A stretch of 64,000 bases of DNA from Lentimicrobium sp. L6 (lineage in GTDB: Bacteria > Bacteroidota > Bacteroidia > Bacteroidales > UBA12170). Made by a program: the position numbers and the translations under genes. This document shows, piece by piece, positions 1 through 7,896 of this stretch; position 1 is the stretch's first letter, and every line of letters starts with the position of its first letter. The notes under the pieces were generated by a model that had not been told where the DNA came from, searched no databases, and saw only the letters and a list, made by a program, of their open reading frames with translations. The DNA lies in NCBI RefSeq assembly GCF_013166655.1, contig NZ_JABKCA010000015.1, positions 1-64,000 of the forward strand. Direction: 5' to 3'.

Positions 1-90
1 AGTCTAAACTGTGATAATTATTGATGAATACAAAATCAATTCCCCCAGAATTTTGCCTTGACCTGTAGAACATCTCTCAAATATAAACAA

Positions 91-124
91 AAAAAGCTAT
101 AAAACTTTACGTTTTGTAGCTTTT
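91..124 (-). terminator. Terminator of the tRNA operon
   Basis: A hairpin pairs 92-105 with 111-124 around a 5-base loop, with one mismatch in minus-strand RNA. A run of A on the plus strand just below 96 gives a U-tract on the minus strand. It lies right after the last tRNA of the minus-strand tRNA operon. Confidence 0.7.
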
Positions 125-126
125 AG

Positions 127-211
127 TACTCAAGGCGGGACTTGAACCCGCACGATCGCGATGATCATTGGATTTTAAGTCCAACGTGTCTACCAATTCC
201 ACCACTTGAGC
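127..211 (-). tRNA. tRNA-Leu (anticodon TAA), copy A
   Basis: An 85-base class II tRNA with a long variable arm. The anticodon loop reads CTTAAAA on the minus strand, giving anticodon TAA. The T arm (GTGCGGGTTCAAGTCCCGC) is intact. The acceptor stem is GCTCAAG paired with CTTGAGT, discriminator A, and CCA is not encoded. It differs from copy B (403-487) only in two compensated acceptor-stem base pairs. It is the last gene of a Gly-Leu-Gly-Leu operon. Confidence 0.96.
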
Positions 212-296
212 ATCGAGAATCTAAAATGAAAACCTGTAGACCTGTTTCCATTATATTTAAAGAACGTATTCTAGAGTTTTTACTCTAAAAAATAAA

Positions 297-318
297 AGCT
301 TTTGTTGATACAAAAGCT
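297..318. other. Hairpin between tRNA genes
   Basis: A perfect 9-bp stem (297-305 with 310-318) around a 4-base loop sits next to the 3' end of tRNA-Gly copy A. It may be an RNA-processing signal or attenuator inside the tRNA operon. A smaller 6-bp hairpin lies at 272-287. Confidence 0.4.
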
Positions 319-323
319 CTGAG

Positions 324-396
324 AGCGAAAGACGGGATTCGAACCCGCGACCCTGACCTTGGCAAGGTCATGCTCTACCAGCTGAGCTACTTTCGC
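324..396 (-). tRNA. tRNA-Gly (anticodon GCC), copy A
   Basis: A 73-base tRNA on the minus strand. The acceptor stem is GCGAAAG paired with CTTTCGC, the D arm contains AGCTCAGCTGG, the anticodon arm gives GCC, and the T arm GCGGGTTCGAATCCCGT is intact. It is identical in sequence to the copy at 609-681. Confidence 0.97.
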
Positions 397-402
397 AGTG
401 TG

Positions 403-487
403 TACCCAGGGCGGGACTTGAACCCGCACGATCGCGATGATCATTGGATTTTAAGTCCAACGTGTCTACCAATTCCACCACCTGGGC
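403..487 (-). tRNA. tRNA-Leu (anticodon TAA), copy B
   Basis: An 85-base tRNA-Leu with the same anticodon TAA, variable arm and T arm as the copy at 127-211. The acceptor stem is GCCCAGG/CCTGGGT instead of GCTCAAG/CTTGAGT, two base-pair changes that keep pairing. It lies 6 bases upstream of tRNA-Gly copy A in transcription order. Confidence 0.96.
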
Positions 488-526
488 ATTAGATTTAACC
501 TGTGTGGTGGGAGCTCGTAAACTCGG

Positions 527-543
527 TTCCACCACCTGGGCAT
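527..543 (-). repeat. 17-base fragment of the tRNA-Leu 5' end
   Basis: Bases 527-543 exactly repeat 473-489, which is the 5' acceptor stem and start of the D arm of tRNA-Leu copy B. The rest of the tRNA is missing, so this is a remnant and not a functional gene. It probably dates from the duplication that built the operon. Confidence 0.75.
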
Positions 544-558
544 CTACCTTTATATTCT

Positions 559-584
559 GATGGAATCGGTAAACTTATTCCATC
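559..584. other. Hairpin in the tRNA-Gly/tRNA-Leu spacer
   Basis: A perfect 8-bp inverted repeat (GATGGAAT 559-566, ATTCCATC 577-584) separates tRNA-Gly copy B from the tRNA-Leu fragment. It has no T-tract, so a processing site is more likely than a terminator. Confidence 0.4.
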
Positions 585-608
585 TAAGGCCATATAAAAG
601 AACTTTTG

Positions 609-681
609 AGCGAAAGACGGGATTCGAACCCGCGACCCTGACCTTGGCAAGGTCATGCTCTACCAGCTGAGCTACTTTCGC
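609..681 (-). tRNA. tRNA-Gly (anticodon GCC), copy B
   Basis: A 73-base tRNA identical to the copy at 324-396, anticodon GCC. It is the first gene of the minus-strand tRNA operon and begins about 12 bases after a good promoter -7 box. Confidence 0.97.
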
Positions 682-693
682 GTTTTGCGGTTG

Positions 694-725
694 CAAATAT
701 ACATAATATTTTATTTAGTAAACAA
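694..725 (-). promoter_or_regulatory. Promoter of the tRNA operon
   Basis: On the minus strand, TTG (723-725) is followed after 21 bases by TATATTTG (694-701). This fits the Bacteroidota TTG/TAnnTTTG consensus and lies 12 bases before the first tRNA-Gly. Confidence 0.65.
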
Positions 726-739
726 GAAAAAATGAGCAA

Positions 740-3358
740 TTAATTTCCTAAAAGCTTTTTGATCTCATTTAGCTTCATAAGGGCTTCCACTGGGGTTAAC
801 GTATTAATGTCCGTCTTTAAGATGTCTTCTTTAATTTGGTATAATAACGGGTCGTCCAATTGTATGAAACTGAGTTGATAATCGTCTTTCTTCTTTTTCT
901 TGTTTGCCAATTTCTTGCTCGTACTCTCTAATGCTCCTTGTTTTCTGGTCTCCTCTAGCTGTTCTAAAATTTCATGACTTCGGTCTAAAACCCAGGTTGG
1001 CATTCCAGCCATTCTAGCTACATGTATTCCAAAACTATGCTCACTACCTCCTTTTTTCAGCTTCCTCAAGAATAAAACCGTGTTCTGAACTTCTTTTACA
1101 GTCACGTGAAAATTCTTGATTCTTTTCATGGTATTGGCCATTTCATTCAGTTCATGATAATGGGTGGCAAATAAAACCTTTGGATGATATAGCGGATGTT
1201 CGTGTAGGAATTCCGTAATAGCCCAAGCTATACTGATTCCATCATAGGTGCTGGTTCCGCGGCCAATCTCATCGAGCAAAATCAGGCTTCTATTACTGAT
1301 ATTATTCAAGATGCTAGCGGTTTCGTTCATTTCCACCATAAATGTAGATTCTCCCGATGAAATATTATCGGAAGCGCCAACACGTGTAAATATTTTATCT
1401 ACCAAACCAATATTAGCAGCCTTTGCAGGAACAAAACTGCCAATTTGAGCCATTAAGACTATAAGCGCAGTTTGTCGCAAGAATGCTGATTTACCACTCA
1501 TATTTGGCCCAGTGATGATCATGATTTGTTCACTCTCATGGTCTAGATAAACATCGTTAGAAATATAATCAACACCGGGTTCTAATTGTTGCTCAATCAC
1601 CGGGTGCCGACCTTCCTTGATATCAATGTTAAGAGAATTATCAATAACAGGTTTGCTATAATTATTCTCATCTGCAATTTGAGCAAAGGCTAATAAAACA
1701 TCTAGTTGGGCCAGAAGAAAAGCATTATTTTGTATGGGTTGAATATAATCGTGTAGCGCAAGAACAAGATTATGATAGAGCTTGAATTCAATGGCTAAGA
1801 TTTTCTCTTGTGCAGAAAGAATTTTTTGTTCTAATACTTTTAATTCTTCGGTAATATAGCGCTCCGCATTGGTTAAAGTTTGCTTTCGATGCCATTCCTC
1901 TGGAACTTTGTCTTTATGCGCGTGAGTGACCTCTAAATAATAACCAAACACATTATTGAAACCGATTTTCAAACTCGTGATACCCGTTCGCTCACATTCT
2001 CTTTCTTGAATGCCTTTGAGGATGTCTTTGCTTTTAAAAGCCAACTGGCGATATTCATCGAGCTCCTCACTAACGCCATCTGCAATGACATTCCCTTTGA
2101 TAATAAGTGCAGAAGGATCGTCTTTTATTTCTGTTTCTATCCTAGTTCTTAGGTTAGGACAAAAGTTAAGCTGTTCTCGAGTTTTCTCCAATGCTGGAAT
2201 CGGAATTTCTTTAATCAGTTCTTGGATTTTCTCCACTATAATTAAACCATTTCTAAGCTGTAAAACCTCTCTGGGATTTATTTTCCCTGTGGCCGCTTTT
2301 CCTACTAATCTTTCTAAATCACCTAATTGATTGACTTCATGAAATAAACGGTCTCTGAGTTTCTGATTATTATAAAAATAATCAACTATTTCTAAACGCT
2401 CCTCAATCGGTTGCTGATTTTTCAAAGGAAGAACTACCCAACGTTTGAGCATTCTGGAGCCCATGGGAGAAACAGTTCTGTCAATAACATCGAGTAAGGT
2501 TTTAGCATTTTCGTGAGGAGAATGTATCAATTCAAGGTTTCTAATGGTGAACCTATCTAGCCAGACATAGTGGTCTTCCTCTATTCTAGTGACCTTATTA
2601 ATGTGTTCCACCTCTCGGTGATGGGTTTCGAAAAGATAATGCATAGCCGCTCCAGCAGCAATGATTCCATGGGCCATATTTTCTATACCAAAACCTTTGA
2701 AAGAAGTTATTTTGAAATGTTTGAGCAAAATATCGTTGGCAAAATCTTGAGAAAAAACCCAATCATCAAAGGTAGTAGAGTAATACTTACTACCAAAAAG
2801 TCCGTTAAACTCGGTCAGCTTATTTTTCTGAACGATGATTTCATTGGGTTGAAATCCTTGAAGTAATTTATCGATATATTCATTATTTCCTTGAGCGATA
2901 AAAAACTCACCAGTACTCACATCGAGAAAGGAGATACCACTAGTCTTCTTATGGAAATCGATGGAAGCCAAGAAATTATTTTTCTTGTTTTCTAGAACCT
3001 GGTCATTATAAGAAACGCCAGGAGTAACGAGTTCTGTAACGCCTCTTTTTACGATGGTTTTGGTGGTTTTTGGGTCTTCAAGTTGGTCGCAAATGGCGAC
3101 TCTTTCACCAGCTTTCACCAGTTTTGGTAAATAAGTATCTAAAGAATGATGTGGGAAGCCAGCTAAGTCCACATAAGCCGCTTTTCCATTGGCTCTTTTG
3201 GTAAGAACAATGCCAAGAATTTTGGAAGCTCTTACTGCATCCTCATTAAAAGTTTCGTAAAAATCGCCCACACGAAAAAGTAATAAAGCCTTTGGGTATT
3301 TCGCTTTTATGGCATTATATTGTTTCATTAATGGTGTTTCTGCAACTTTCTTCGACAC
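740..3358 (-). CDS. mutS: DNA mismatch repair protein MutS
   Basis: MutS recognises mispaired and looped bases and starts methyl-independent mismatch repair with MutL. The mismatch-wedge motif GDFYETF is near the N-terminus. Connector, lever and clamp domains follow. The C-terminal ABC ATPase has Walker A GPNMSGKS and Walker B LILLDEIGRGTS, and the tail is Lys-rich. The open frame runs up to a TTG at 3415. I prefer the GTG at 3358 because GGAGG lies 4 bases upstream (3363-3367) and because family members begin just before the motif TPLMKQYNAIK. That gives 872 residues, a normal length. It is divergent from the cyclase gene. No mutL is nearby. Confidence 0.97.
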   Translation of the reverse strand: MSKKVAETPLMKQYNAIKAKYPKALLLFRVGDFYETFNEDAVRASKILGIVLTKRANGKAAYVDLAGFPHHSLDTYLPKLVKAGERVAICDQLEDPKTTKTIVKRGVTELVTPGVSYNDQVLENKKNNFLASIDFHKKTSGISFLDVSTGEFFIAQGNNEYIDKLLQGFQPNEIIVQKNKLTEFNGLFGSKYYSTTFDDWVFSQDFANDILLKHFKITSFKGFGIENMAHGIIAAGAAMHYLFETHHREVEHINKVTRIEEDHYVWLDRFTIRNLELIHSPHENAKTLLDVIDRTVSPMGSRMLKRWVVLPLKNQQPIEERLEIVDYFYNNQKLRDRLFHEVNQLGDLERLVGKAATGKINPREVLQLRNGLIIVEKIQELIKEIPIPALEKTREQLNFCPNLRTRIETEIKDDPSALIIKGNVIADGVSEELDEYRQLAFKSKDILKGIQERECERTGITSLKIGFNNVFGYYLEVTHAHKDKVPEEWHRKQTLTNAERYITEELKVLEQKILSAQEKILAIEFKLYHNLVLALHDYIQPIQNNAFLLAQLDVLLAFAQIADENNYSKPVIDNSLNIDIKEGRHPVIEQQLEPGVDYISNDVYLDHESEQIMIITGPNMSGKSAFLRQTALIVLMAQIGSFVPAKAANIGLVDKIFTRVGASDNISSGESTFMVEMNETASILNNISNRSLILLDEIGRGTSTYDGISIAWAITEFLHEHPLYHPKVLFATHYHELNEMANTMKRIKNFHVTVKEVQNTVLFLRKLKKGGSEHSFGIHVARMAGMPTWVLDRSHEILEQLEETRKQGALESTSKKLANKKKKKDDYQLSFIQLDDPLLYQIKEDILKTDINTLTPVEALMKLNEIKKLLGN

Positions 3359-3429
3359 TTTTCCTCCGTTTTTTTTAATAGCCGATAAAATTACAGAATT
3401 GTTATGGAATAGCAATCTTTAAATTGTCA

Positions 3430-3437
3430 TACATTTG
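3430..3437 (+). promoter_or_regulatory. -7 box for the cyclase gene
   Basis: TACATTTG fits TAnnTTTG and ends 18 bases before the start codon at 3456. No TTG lies at the expected distance upstream, so this is a half-supported promoter. Confidence 0.45.
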
Positions 3438-3455
3438 TGGCAAATAATTAGAAAA

Positions 3456-4094
3456 ATGCATATCATAGACTTAAGTCATAAGATTGAGAATGGAATGCCT
3501 GTATTTCCAGGGACTCCTGAAGTAAAGATTGAGCAATTATATAGTGTGGAAAAAGATGGCTTTGCAGAAAAAGCTTTAGGCTTGGTCACCCATGTGGGAA
3601 CACATATGGATGCACCTGCGCATATGATTGGAGGAGGGAAGACCTTAGACGATTACCCCATTTCTAAATTCTCTGGTAAAGCTTGTCTCATTCCTTTTTC
3701 TTGGGAGGATATAGATGAACAAGCTCAGGATGAGTATTTGAGTGAATTTGAGTCTATTATTAGAGATTGTGACTTTGTTATTCTTAATACTGGCTGGTCG
3801 GAGAAGTGGGGAAGTCCAGCGTATTTTAAAAAATATCCAGCATTAGATATAAAAGGCGCCGAATATTTATCAGGTTTTAGACTAGGTGGAATCGGAATTG
3901 ATGCTATTTCTATTGATCAAGAAGAGAATACGAAGTACGAAGTTCATCATGAAGTTTTAGGAAATGATATCGTTATTATTGAAAACCTTTGTCACTTAGA
4001 TACCATTAGGTCTCAAATATTTCGTTTTAGTGCTTTTCCACTTTTTATTAGCGATGCTGATGGTTCTCCGGTTCGTGCAATTGCTGAGTATTAG
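3456..4094 (+). CDS. Cyclase family protein (kynurenine formamidase-like)
   Basis: A metal-dependent hydrolase of the cyclase/arylformamidase fold (KynB type). The metal-binding signature HxGTHxDxPxH is visible as HVGTHMDAPAH around residue 45, after the typical N-terminal DLSHKIENGMPVFPGTP. At 212 residues it matches the family. The ATG at 3456 is chosen over an upstream TTG because family members begin with (I)IDLSH. The gene stands alone, divergent from mutS, with no kynurenine-pathway genes beside it, so the substrate is not known; formylkynurenine or another amide or lactone are the family options. There is no signal peptide, so it is cytoplasmic. Confidence 0.88.
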   Translation: MHIIDLSHKIENGMPVFPGTPEVKIEQLYSVEKDGFAEKALGLVTHVGTHMDAPAHMIGGGKTLDDYPISKFSGKACLIPFSWEDIDEQAQDEYLSEFESIIRDCDFVILNTGWSEKWGSPAYFKKYPALDIKGAEYLSGFRLGGIGIDAISIDQEENTKYEVHHEVLGNDIVIIENLCHLDTIRSQIFRFSAFPLFISDADGSPVRAIAEY

Positions 4095-4541
4095 GGTGTT
4101 TAATGATTGAATGATAGAATGATAAAATAGTTTGTTTCTTCTTCGATTTGATATTTCTGCCATTCCTTAGACTTTCGTCCTATTTTGTTTAGATTGATGT
4201 TTTTTTTGCTCCCTTTAGGGTCGGGGCAAACAAAAAAAAATAATAAACAGGGTTTTGCAATTAATTAATTCGATTTAATTTAAGTATTATTTGAACACCT
4301 CAAAATAATTTTTAGCACGCTATTGATATTTTACAATTCTTTCCTACCCTTTACAATTTCTTACAACACTTTACTTCTTTTCCTTTGCTTGGCCATTTCA
4401 AGCTCGAAGAAGGTGTTCTTTTTCAATTTGTAGATTCCTAAAATACGTTAAATCCAGATTTATTTTTGATTCCCATTAAACTTTTCTCTTTCATCTTTAT
4501 CAAAGAAGCAAATAAAAAAACAACATTAAAAAATTGATAAT
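4095..4541. other. 447-base intergenic region with a palindromic element
   Basis: I see no credible coding region here. The notable item is an imperfect palindrome at 4205-4230: TTTGCTCC pairs with GGGGCAAA and an inner CCCTTTAGGG forms a second small stem. It is flanked by T-runs on the left and A-runs on the right. It could end transcription of the cyclase gene or be a REP-like dispersed repeat. The rest is AT-rich, with no clear promoter for the gene at 4542. Confidence 0.5.
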
Positions 4542-5039
4542 ATGAAAACAAGAAAATTAATTGCCCCCGTATTAGTACTTTTAATCTTTGCTGGGAGTTT
4601 CCAAGTATTTGCTCAGAATGGAAATAGAGATGGAAATAGAGATGGAAATAGAGATGGCAGAAATTACAGAAATGCAGATCGTCTAGCCTGTTTAGATTTA
4701 ACAGCAGAACAAGATGAACAAGCAAAGGCTATTTTCACAGGCATCATGGATAAAACAACACCTATTAACGCCGAAGTAAAAGTAAAGCAAGCTGAATTGG
4801 ACAAATTGATGATTGCTGATAGTCCAAATGAAAAAGCCATTTATGCTAAAGTTGATGAAATTAGTCAGCTAAGAACAGAGGTGCAGAAACTTAGAATTGA
4901 AGGCAAGCTAAAAGTGAGAACTATTTTAGATGATGAGCAAAAAGCGAAATTCGATGCCAATCAGGTAAGAGGAAAAAAAGGAAATAAAGGCAAAGGTCAA
5001 AGGTCTTCAAGGGGCCAAAGAGCAGAATGTAAAAGGTAG
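4542..5039 (+). CDS. Spy/CpxP-like periplasmic protein
   Basis: A 165-residue exported protein. The signal peptide (about 1-24) ends at VFAQ. Next comes a low-complexity GNRD segment repeated three times, encoded by an exact 12-base tandem repeat at 4620-4655. The helical core carries an LTxxQ-like motif (LTAEQ, about residue 52) and a second DDEQKAKF motif, as in periplasmic chaperones and metal-stress proteins of the Spy/CpxP/LTXXQ group. The tail is Lys/Arg/Gly-rich. A role in envelope stress is inferred from the fold only. It converges on the TPR gene at 5069, with a hairpin in the overlap of their 3' ends. Confidence 0.7.
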   Translation: MKTRKLIAPVLVLLIFAGSFQVFAQNGNRDGNRDGNRDGRNYRNADRLACLDLTAEQDEQAKAIFTGIMDKTTPINAEVKVKQAELDKLMIADSPNEKAIYAKVDEISQLRTEVQKLRIEGKLKVRTILDDEQKAKFDANQVRGKKGNKGKGQRSSRGQRAECKR

Positions 5040-5057
5040 ATTTTAGGATGATGAGAT

Positions 5058-5086
5058 GATGCGGTATTCTATAAAGAATCCGCATC
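5058..5086. terminator. Possible shared hairpin between convergent genes
   Basis: A 12-bp stem with one bulged base (5058-5070 with 5075-5086, loop of 4) overlaps the 3' end of the minus-strand TPR gene and lies 19 bases after the plus-strand gene. No T-tract follows, so termination is uncertain. Confidence 0.35.
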
Positions 5087-6970
5087 CTCGTTTAAAGGAA
5101 AATCATTACGCAAGGTTCGGAATATTTTTCTAGCCTCATTGGTATAAATACTCGCTGGATAATCGGTGAGTATTTTTTTATACCATTCACTTGCCTTTTC
5201 TTCATTATTAAAATGAGACCATTCAATATCTGCTAAAGCCCATATCGCATCGTCGGCCAGCAATCCATCAGGATATTGGTCAATAATCTTTTCTAGAAGT
5301 TCTTTGGCTTCCTCGTATTTGTATGAAGCTAAGAGAATCTCAGATTGACGCATCCAAACATTATCAAAAATATCATGATATAGGCTGAGCATAAAAATGC
5401 TATCTAGTGTTTGCAGAGCCAAGCTGTCTTTTTTCCTTAAATAGAGAAGGTCAGCTTTTCCATAATATTCTAAAGCTCTAGTACTGCTATCGGCATCTAA
5501 ATTCTCAGCAATGAAAAGTGATAAATTCATCGCATCGTTGGCAATTCTTTTTCCAGTGGCCGCTTTTAAAATATCCAATTGTGCCTTTGACCAATCAAAC
5601 TCTCCAATATAAAAAGAAAGTTTGGCATTTTTTAGTCTGGCATCGAAACCAATTTCATCGTTTTTAAAATCCTTTTCCACCTGAGAAAAGAGGAGGGTAG
5701 CCTCCCAAGGATTGTCGTTTAATAAATAAATATCACCTAATAATAATTTCACTGGAGCCTTTTCGGCCTTATTGAGGCCAGGATGTTCAACAAGTATATT
5801 GAGTTCTTCAATCGCTTTTTCGGCTTCGTCTTGATAATAGGTGAGTAGTTCCGCATAATTCATCACCATGGGTATGGTAAATCTAAATCTACCCATATCA
5901 TCTAATGTACTTAAGAATTCTTGGCTTAGTTTGTCAACTTCTTCATCACTAGGATTGTTTTTAGATCTCAAATCGCCATATTTAGCAGATAAAAGAGACT
6001 GTCTGGCTTCTGGATAATAAACTTGATCTTTAGCTCCTGTTCTTGAAACGATATAATCTAAAGCTGAAATACTTTGTGTATAGGCTCCATTATTCATCAT
6101 CACCTTTGCTAAATCGAAAACTCTGAAATACTCTCCGCCATCTCGTCTATCTAAAGCTTTGGCTTGTATTACTGCTATATTAAAATCTTTTCGTTGGATA
6201 CTTAACCATAATAGGAGCTCACTATATTGATTGGCATCCTCATTCTTTTTAATCCTTGTCAGTAATTCTTGTTTTAAATATGGATAGATTTGGTCCTCTT
6301 TATCTCTTCTAAAAGCGGTTTGAATGCGGTATTGAACAATTTTCATTTGCTCGGGCTTTATCTCTAGAAGATCGAGATAAGCATCGGTCATTTTATCGTA
6401 TTGTTCCAAATAATAGTAAAGATATCCCAGTTCACTTTCGAAGCCATATTCTTCTCCTAGCAATTTTTGTCCAGCAAAATAGGTTTCTTCAGTCAAATCA
6501 GATTGTCCTCTGCTTCTGAAATCATTGGCAAGTTGTAGGATGGCTCCTTTGTTGGCTGGTAATTCTTTAATGGCTTTAGCAAATAGCTTATTGGCTTTTT
6601 CTACATTGCCCTTTTTTTGCTCAATATAACCCATATCTGAAAACTCTTTATAGGCTTTACCGCTTTCTTTTTTGGCCGTTTTAACTAAACGTTCTGCCTT
6701 ACGGAACTCTTCTAATTGCACATAACAATAGAGTAGGTATCTGTAATAATAATCGCTGGGGTTTTCTTCGTAGAGCTCCTCAAAAACCTGAGTTGCTTTA
6801 TTGTATTCTCCATCTATATAAAACTCTGTAGCTAGTTTTTGTTTGGTCTTTTTAGGTTTTTTCTGACCACTAGTGGCAGGATCAAAAAGTTTTAATTCTT
6901 GGCTATAGGATTCTATATTTATTCCCATGAGGAACAAAACAAGAAAAGTGATATATAATGCGTTTTTCAT
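5069..6970 (-). CDS. Secreted tetratricopeptide-repeat protein
   Basis: A 633-residue protein with a signal peptide (about 1-24, ending SYSQ), so probably periplasmic or membrane-attached. The mature part consists of degenerate helical TPR units along its length, for example around residues 50-150, 390-450 and 540-625. The C-terminal units resemble the DEAIWALADIEW type seen in BamD/YbgF-like scaffolds. TPR arrays bind other proteins; the partner cannot be read from the sequence. It is divergent from pyrH. The start ATG at 6970 lies only 7 bases after a TAAATTTG -7 box, so the mRNA may be almost leaderless. Confidence 0.8.
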   Translation of the reverse strand: MKNALYITFLVLFLMGINIESYSQELKLFDPATSGQKKPKKTKQKLATEFYIDGEYNKATQVFEELYEENPSDYYYRYLLYCYVQLEEFRKAERLVKTAKKESGKAYKEFSDMGYIEQKKGNVEKANKLFAKAIKELPANKGAILQLANDFRSRGQSDLTEETYFAGQKLLGEEYGFESELGYLYYYLEQYDKMTDAYLDLLEIKPEQMKIVQYRIQTAFRRDKEDQIYPYLKQELLTRIKKNEDANQYSELLLWLSIQRKDFNIAVIQAKALDRRDGGEYFRVFDLAKVMMNNGAYTQSISALDYIVSRTGAKDQVYYPEARQSLLSAKYGDLRSKNNPSDEEVDKLSQEFLSTLDDMGRFRFTIPMVMNYAELLTYYQDEAEKAIEELNILVEHPGLNKAEKAPVKLLLGDIYLLNDNPWEATLLFSQVEKDFKNDEIGFDARLKNAKLSFYIGEFDWSKAQLDILKAATGKRIANDAMNLSLFIAENLDADSSTRALEYYGKADLLYLRKKDSLALQTLDSIFMLSLYHDIFDNVWMRQSEILLASYKYEEAKELLEKIIDQYPDGLLADDAIWALADIEWSHFNNEEKASEWYKKILTDYPASIYTNEARKIFRTLRNDFPLNEDADSL

Positions 6971-6977
6971 CTGAATG

Positions 6978-6985
6978 CAAATTTA
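6978..6985 (-). promoter_or_regulatory. -7 box next to the TPR gene start
   Basis: TAAATTTG on the minus strand, 7 bases before the ATG at 6970. No clear TTG is seen upstream. Confidence 0.45.
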
Positions 6986-7121
6986 ATCATATGTTTGAAT
7001 CCATTGACTTTTTAAAATCATTTAGCATTTCGGAAAGGAGACTGTATATGAATGCTAATTATTTAGGTAGAAATAAAAAAAATGACTATTTTTATTCTTC
7101 GGAAATACAAAATACAACTAT

Positions 7122-7826
7122 ATGAAATTCAATAGAATACTTTTAAAATTAAGTGGTGAAGCATTGATGGGTGAGCAGCAATATGGTATCGACCCTCTTC
7201 GTTTAGGCGAATATGCTTCAGAGATAAAAGAAGTGGTAGATGCTGGAAAAGAAGTTGGAATTGTAATTGGAGGAGGTAATATTTACCGCGGATTACAAGG
7301 TGCTGGTGAAGGAATGGATAGAGTTCAAGGTGATTATATGGGGATGCTGGCTACGGTTATCAATTCCATGGCATTACAAGGTGCTTTAGAAAAAACAGGA
7401 TTAAAAGTGAAATTGCTTTCTACATTAACTTTGAAACCCATGGCGGAGGCCATGAGCCGAAAAATTGCCGTTGATTATTTAAAACAGGGCTATGTGGTAG
7501 TGATTGCTGGAGGGACTGGAAATCCATTTTTTACCACTGATACCGCTAGTGCATTAAGAGCAGTAGAGATAGAAGCCGATGTGATTATGAAAGGAACGCG
7601 TGTAGATGGCATTTATACTGCCGATCCAGAAAAAGATCCAACCGCCACAAAATACAGTGAGATTTCATTTGATGAAGCCTATGAAAAAGGATTAAAAATT
7701 ATGGATTTAACCGCTTTTACCCTCTGTAAAGAGAATAGTCTTCCTATCTATGTTTTCGATATGAATACCAAAGGCAATTTATTGAAAATTGTAAATGGTG
7801 AGCATTTGGGAACTATTGTGAGGTAG
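7122..7826 (+). CDS. pyrH: UMP kinase
   Basis: Phosphorylates UMP to UDP in pyrimidine nucleotide synthesis, in the cytoplasm. It belongs to the amino-acid kinase fold. The N-terminal LLKLSGEALMG motif, the glycine loop VIGGGNIYRG and the nucleotide-binding stretch GTGNPFFTTDTASALRA are all present. At 234 residues it has the standard bacterial length. The gene is monocistronic here, with a strong bidirectional terminator 25 bases after the stop. The frr gene, its usual neighbour in many bacteria, is absent. Confidence 0.97.
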   Translation: MKFNRILLKLSGEALMGEQQYGIDPLRLGEYASEIKEVVDAGKEVGIVIGGGNIYRGLQGAGEGMDRVQGDYMGMLATVINSMALQGALEKTGLKVKLLSTLTLKPMAEAMSRKIAVDYLKQGYVVVIAGGTGNPFFTTDTASALRAVEIEADVIMKGTRVDGIYTADPEKDPTATKYSEISFDEAYEKGLKIMDLTAFTLCKENSLPIYVFDMNTKGNLLKIVNGEHLGTIVR

Positions 7827-7845
7827 CTGGTTTAACTGAAGAATA

Positions 7846-7887
7846 AAAAAAGGATGTTATCACTTCATGTGATGACATCCCTTTTTT
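7846..7887. terminator. Bidirectional terminator between pyrH and the glutaminyl cyclase-like gene
   Basis: A 12-bp stem (7852-7863 with 7869-7880, one G-T pair) around TTCAT, with an A-run on the left and a T-run on the right. It suits both convergent genes. Confidence 0.88.
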
Positions 7888-7896
7888 ATTTCTTCA

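Noticed and set aside
473-543. Phage attachment sites made by the repeated tRNA-Leu end
   Set aside because: The copies are only 54 bases apart, no integrase is near, and att repeats usually copy the tRNA 3' end, not the 5' end.
1248-2866. Plus-strand frames of 66-106 codons opposite mutS
   Set aside because: They lie fully inside a strongly conserved gene on the other strand and have no domain, ribosome site or promoter.
4620-4655. Short tandem repeats as a CRISPR array
   Set aside because: Units of 12 bases are directly adjacent without spacers and lie in frame in a coding sequence; there are no cas genes.
4438-4725. Minus-strand frame over the GNRD repeat
   Set aside because: Its repeated FHLYFHLY stretch is only the reverse reading of the 12-base repeat of the Spy/CpxP-like gene.
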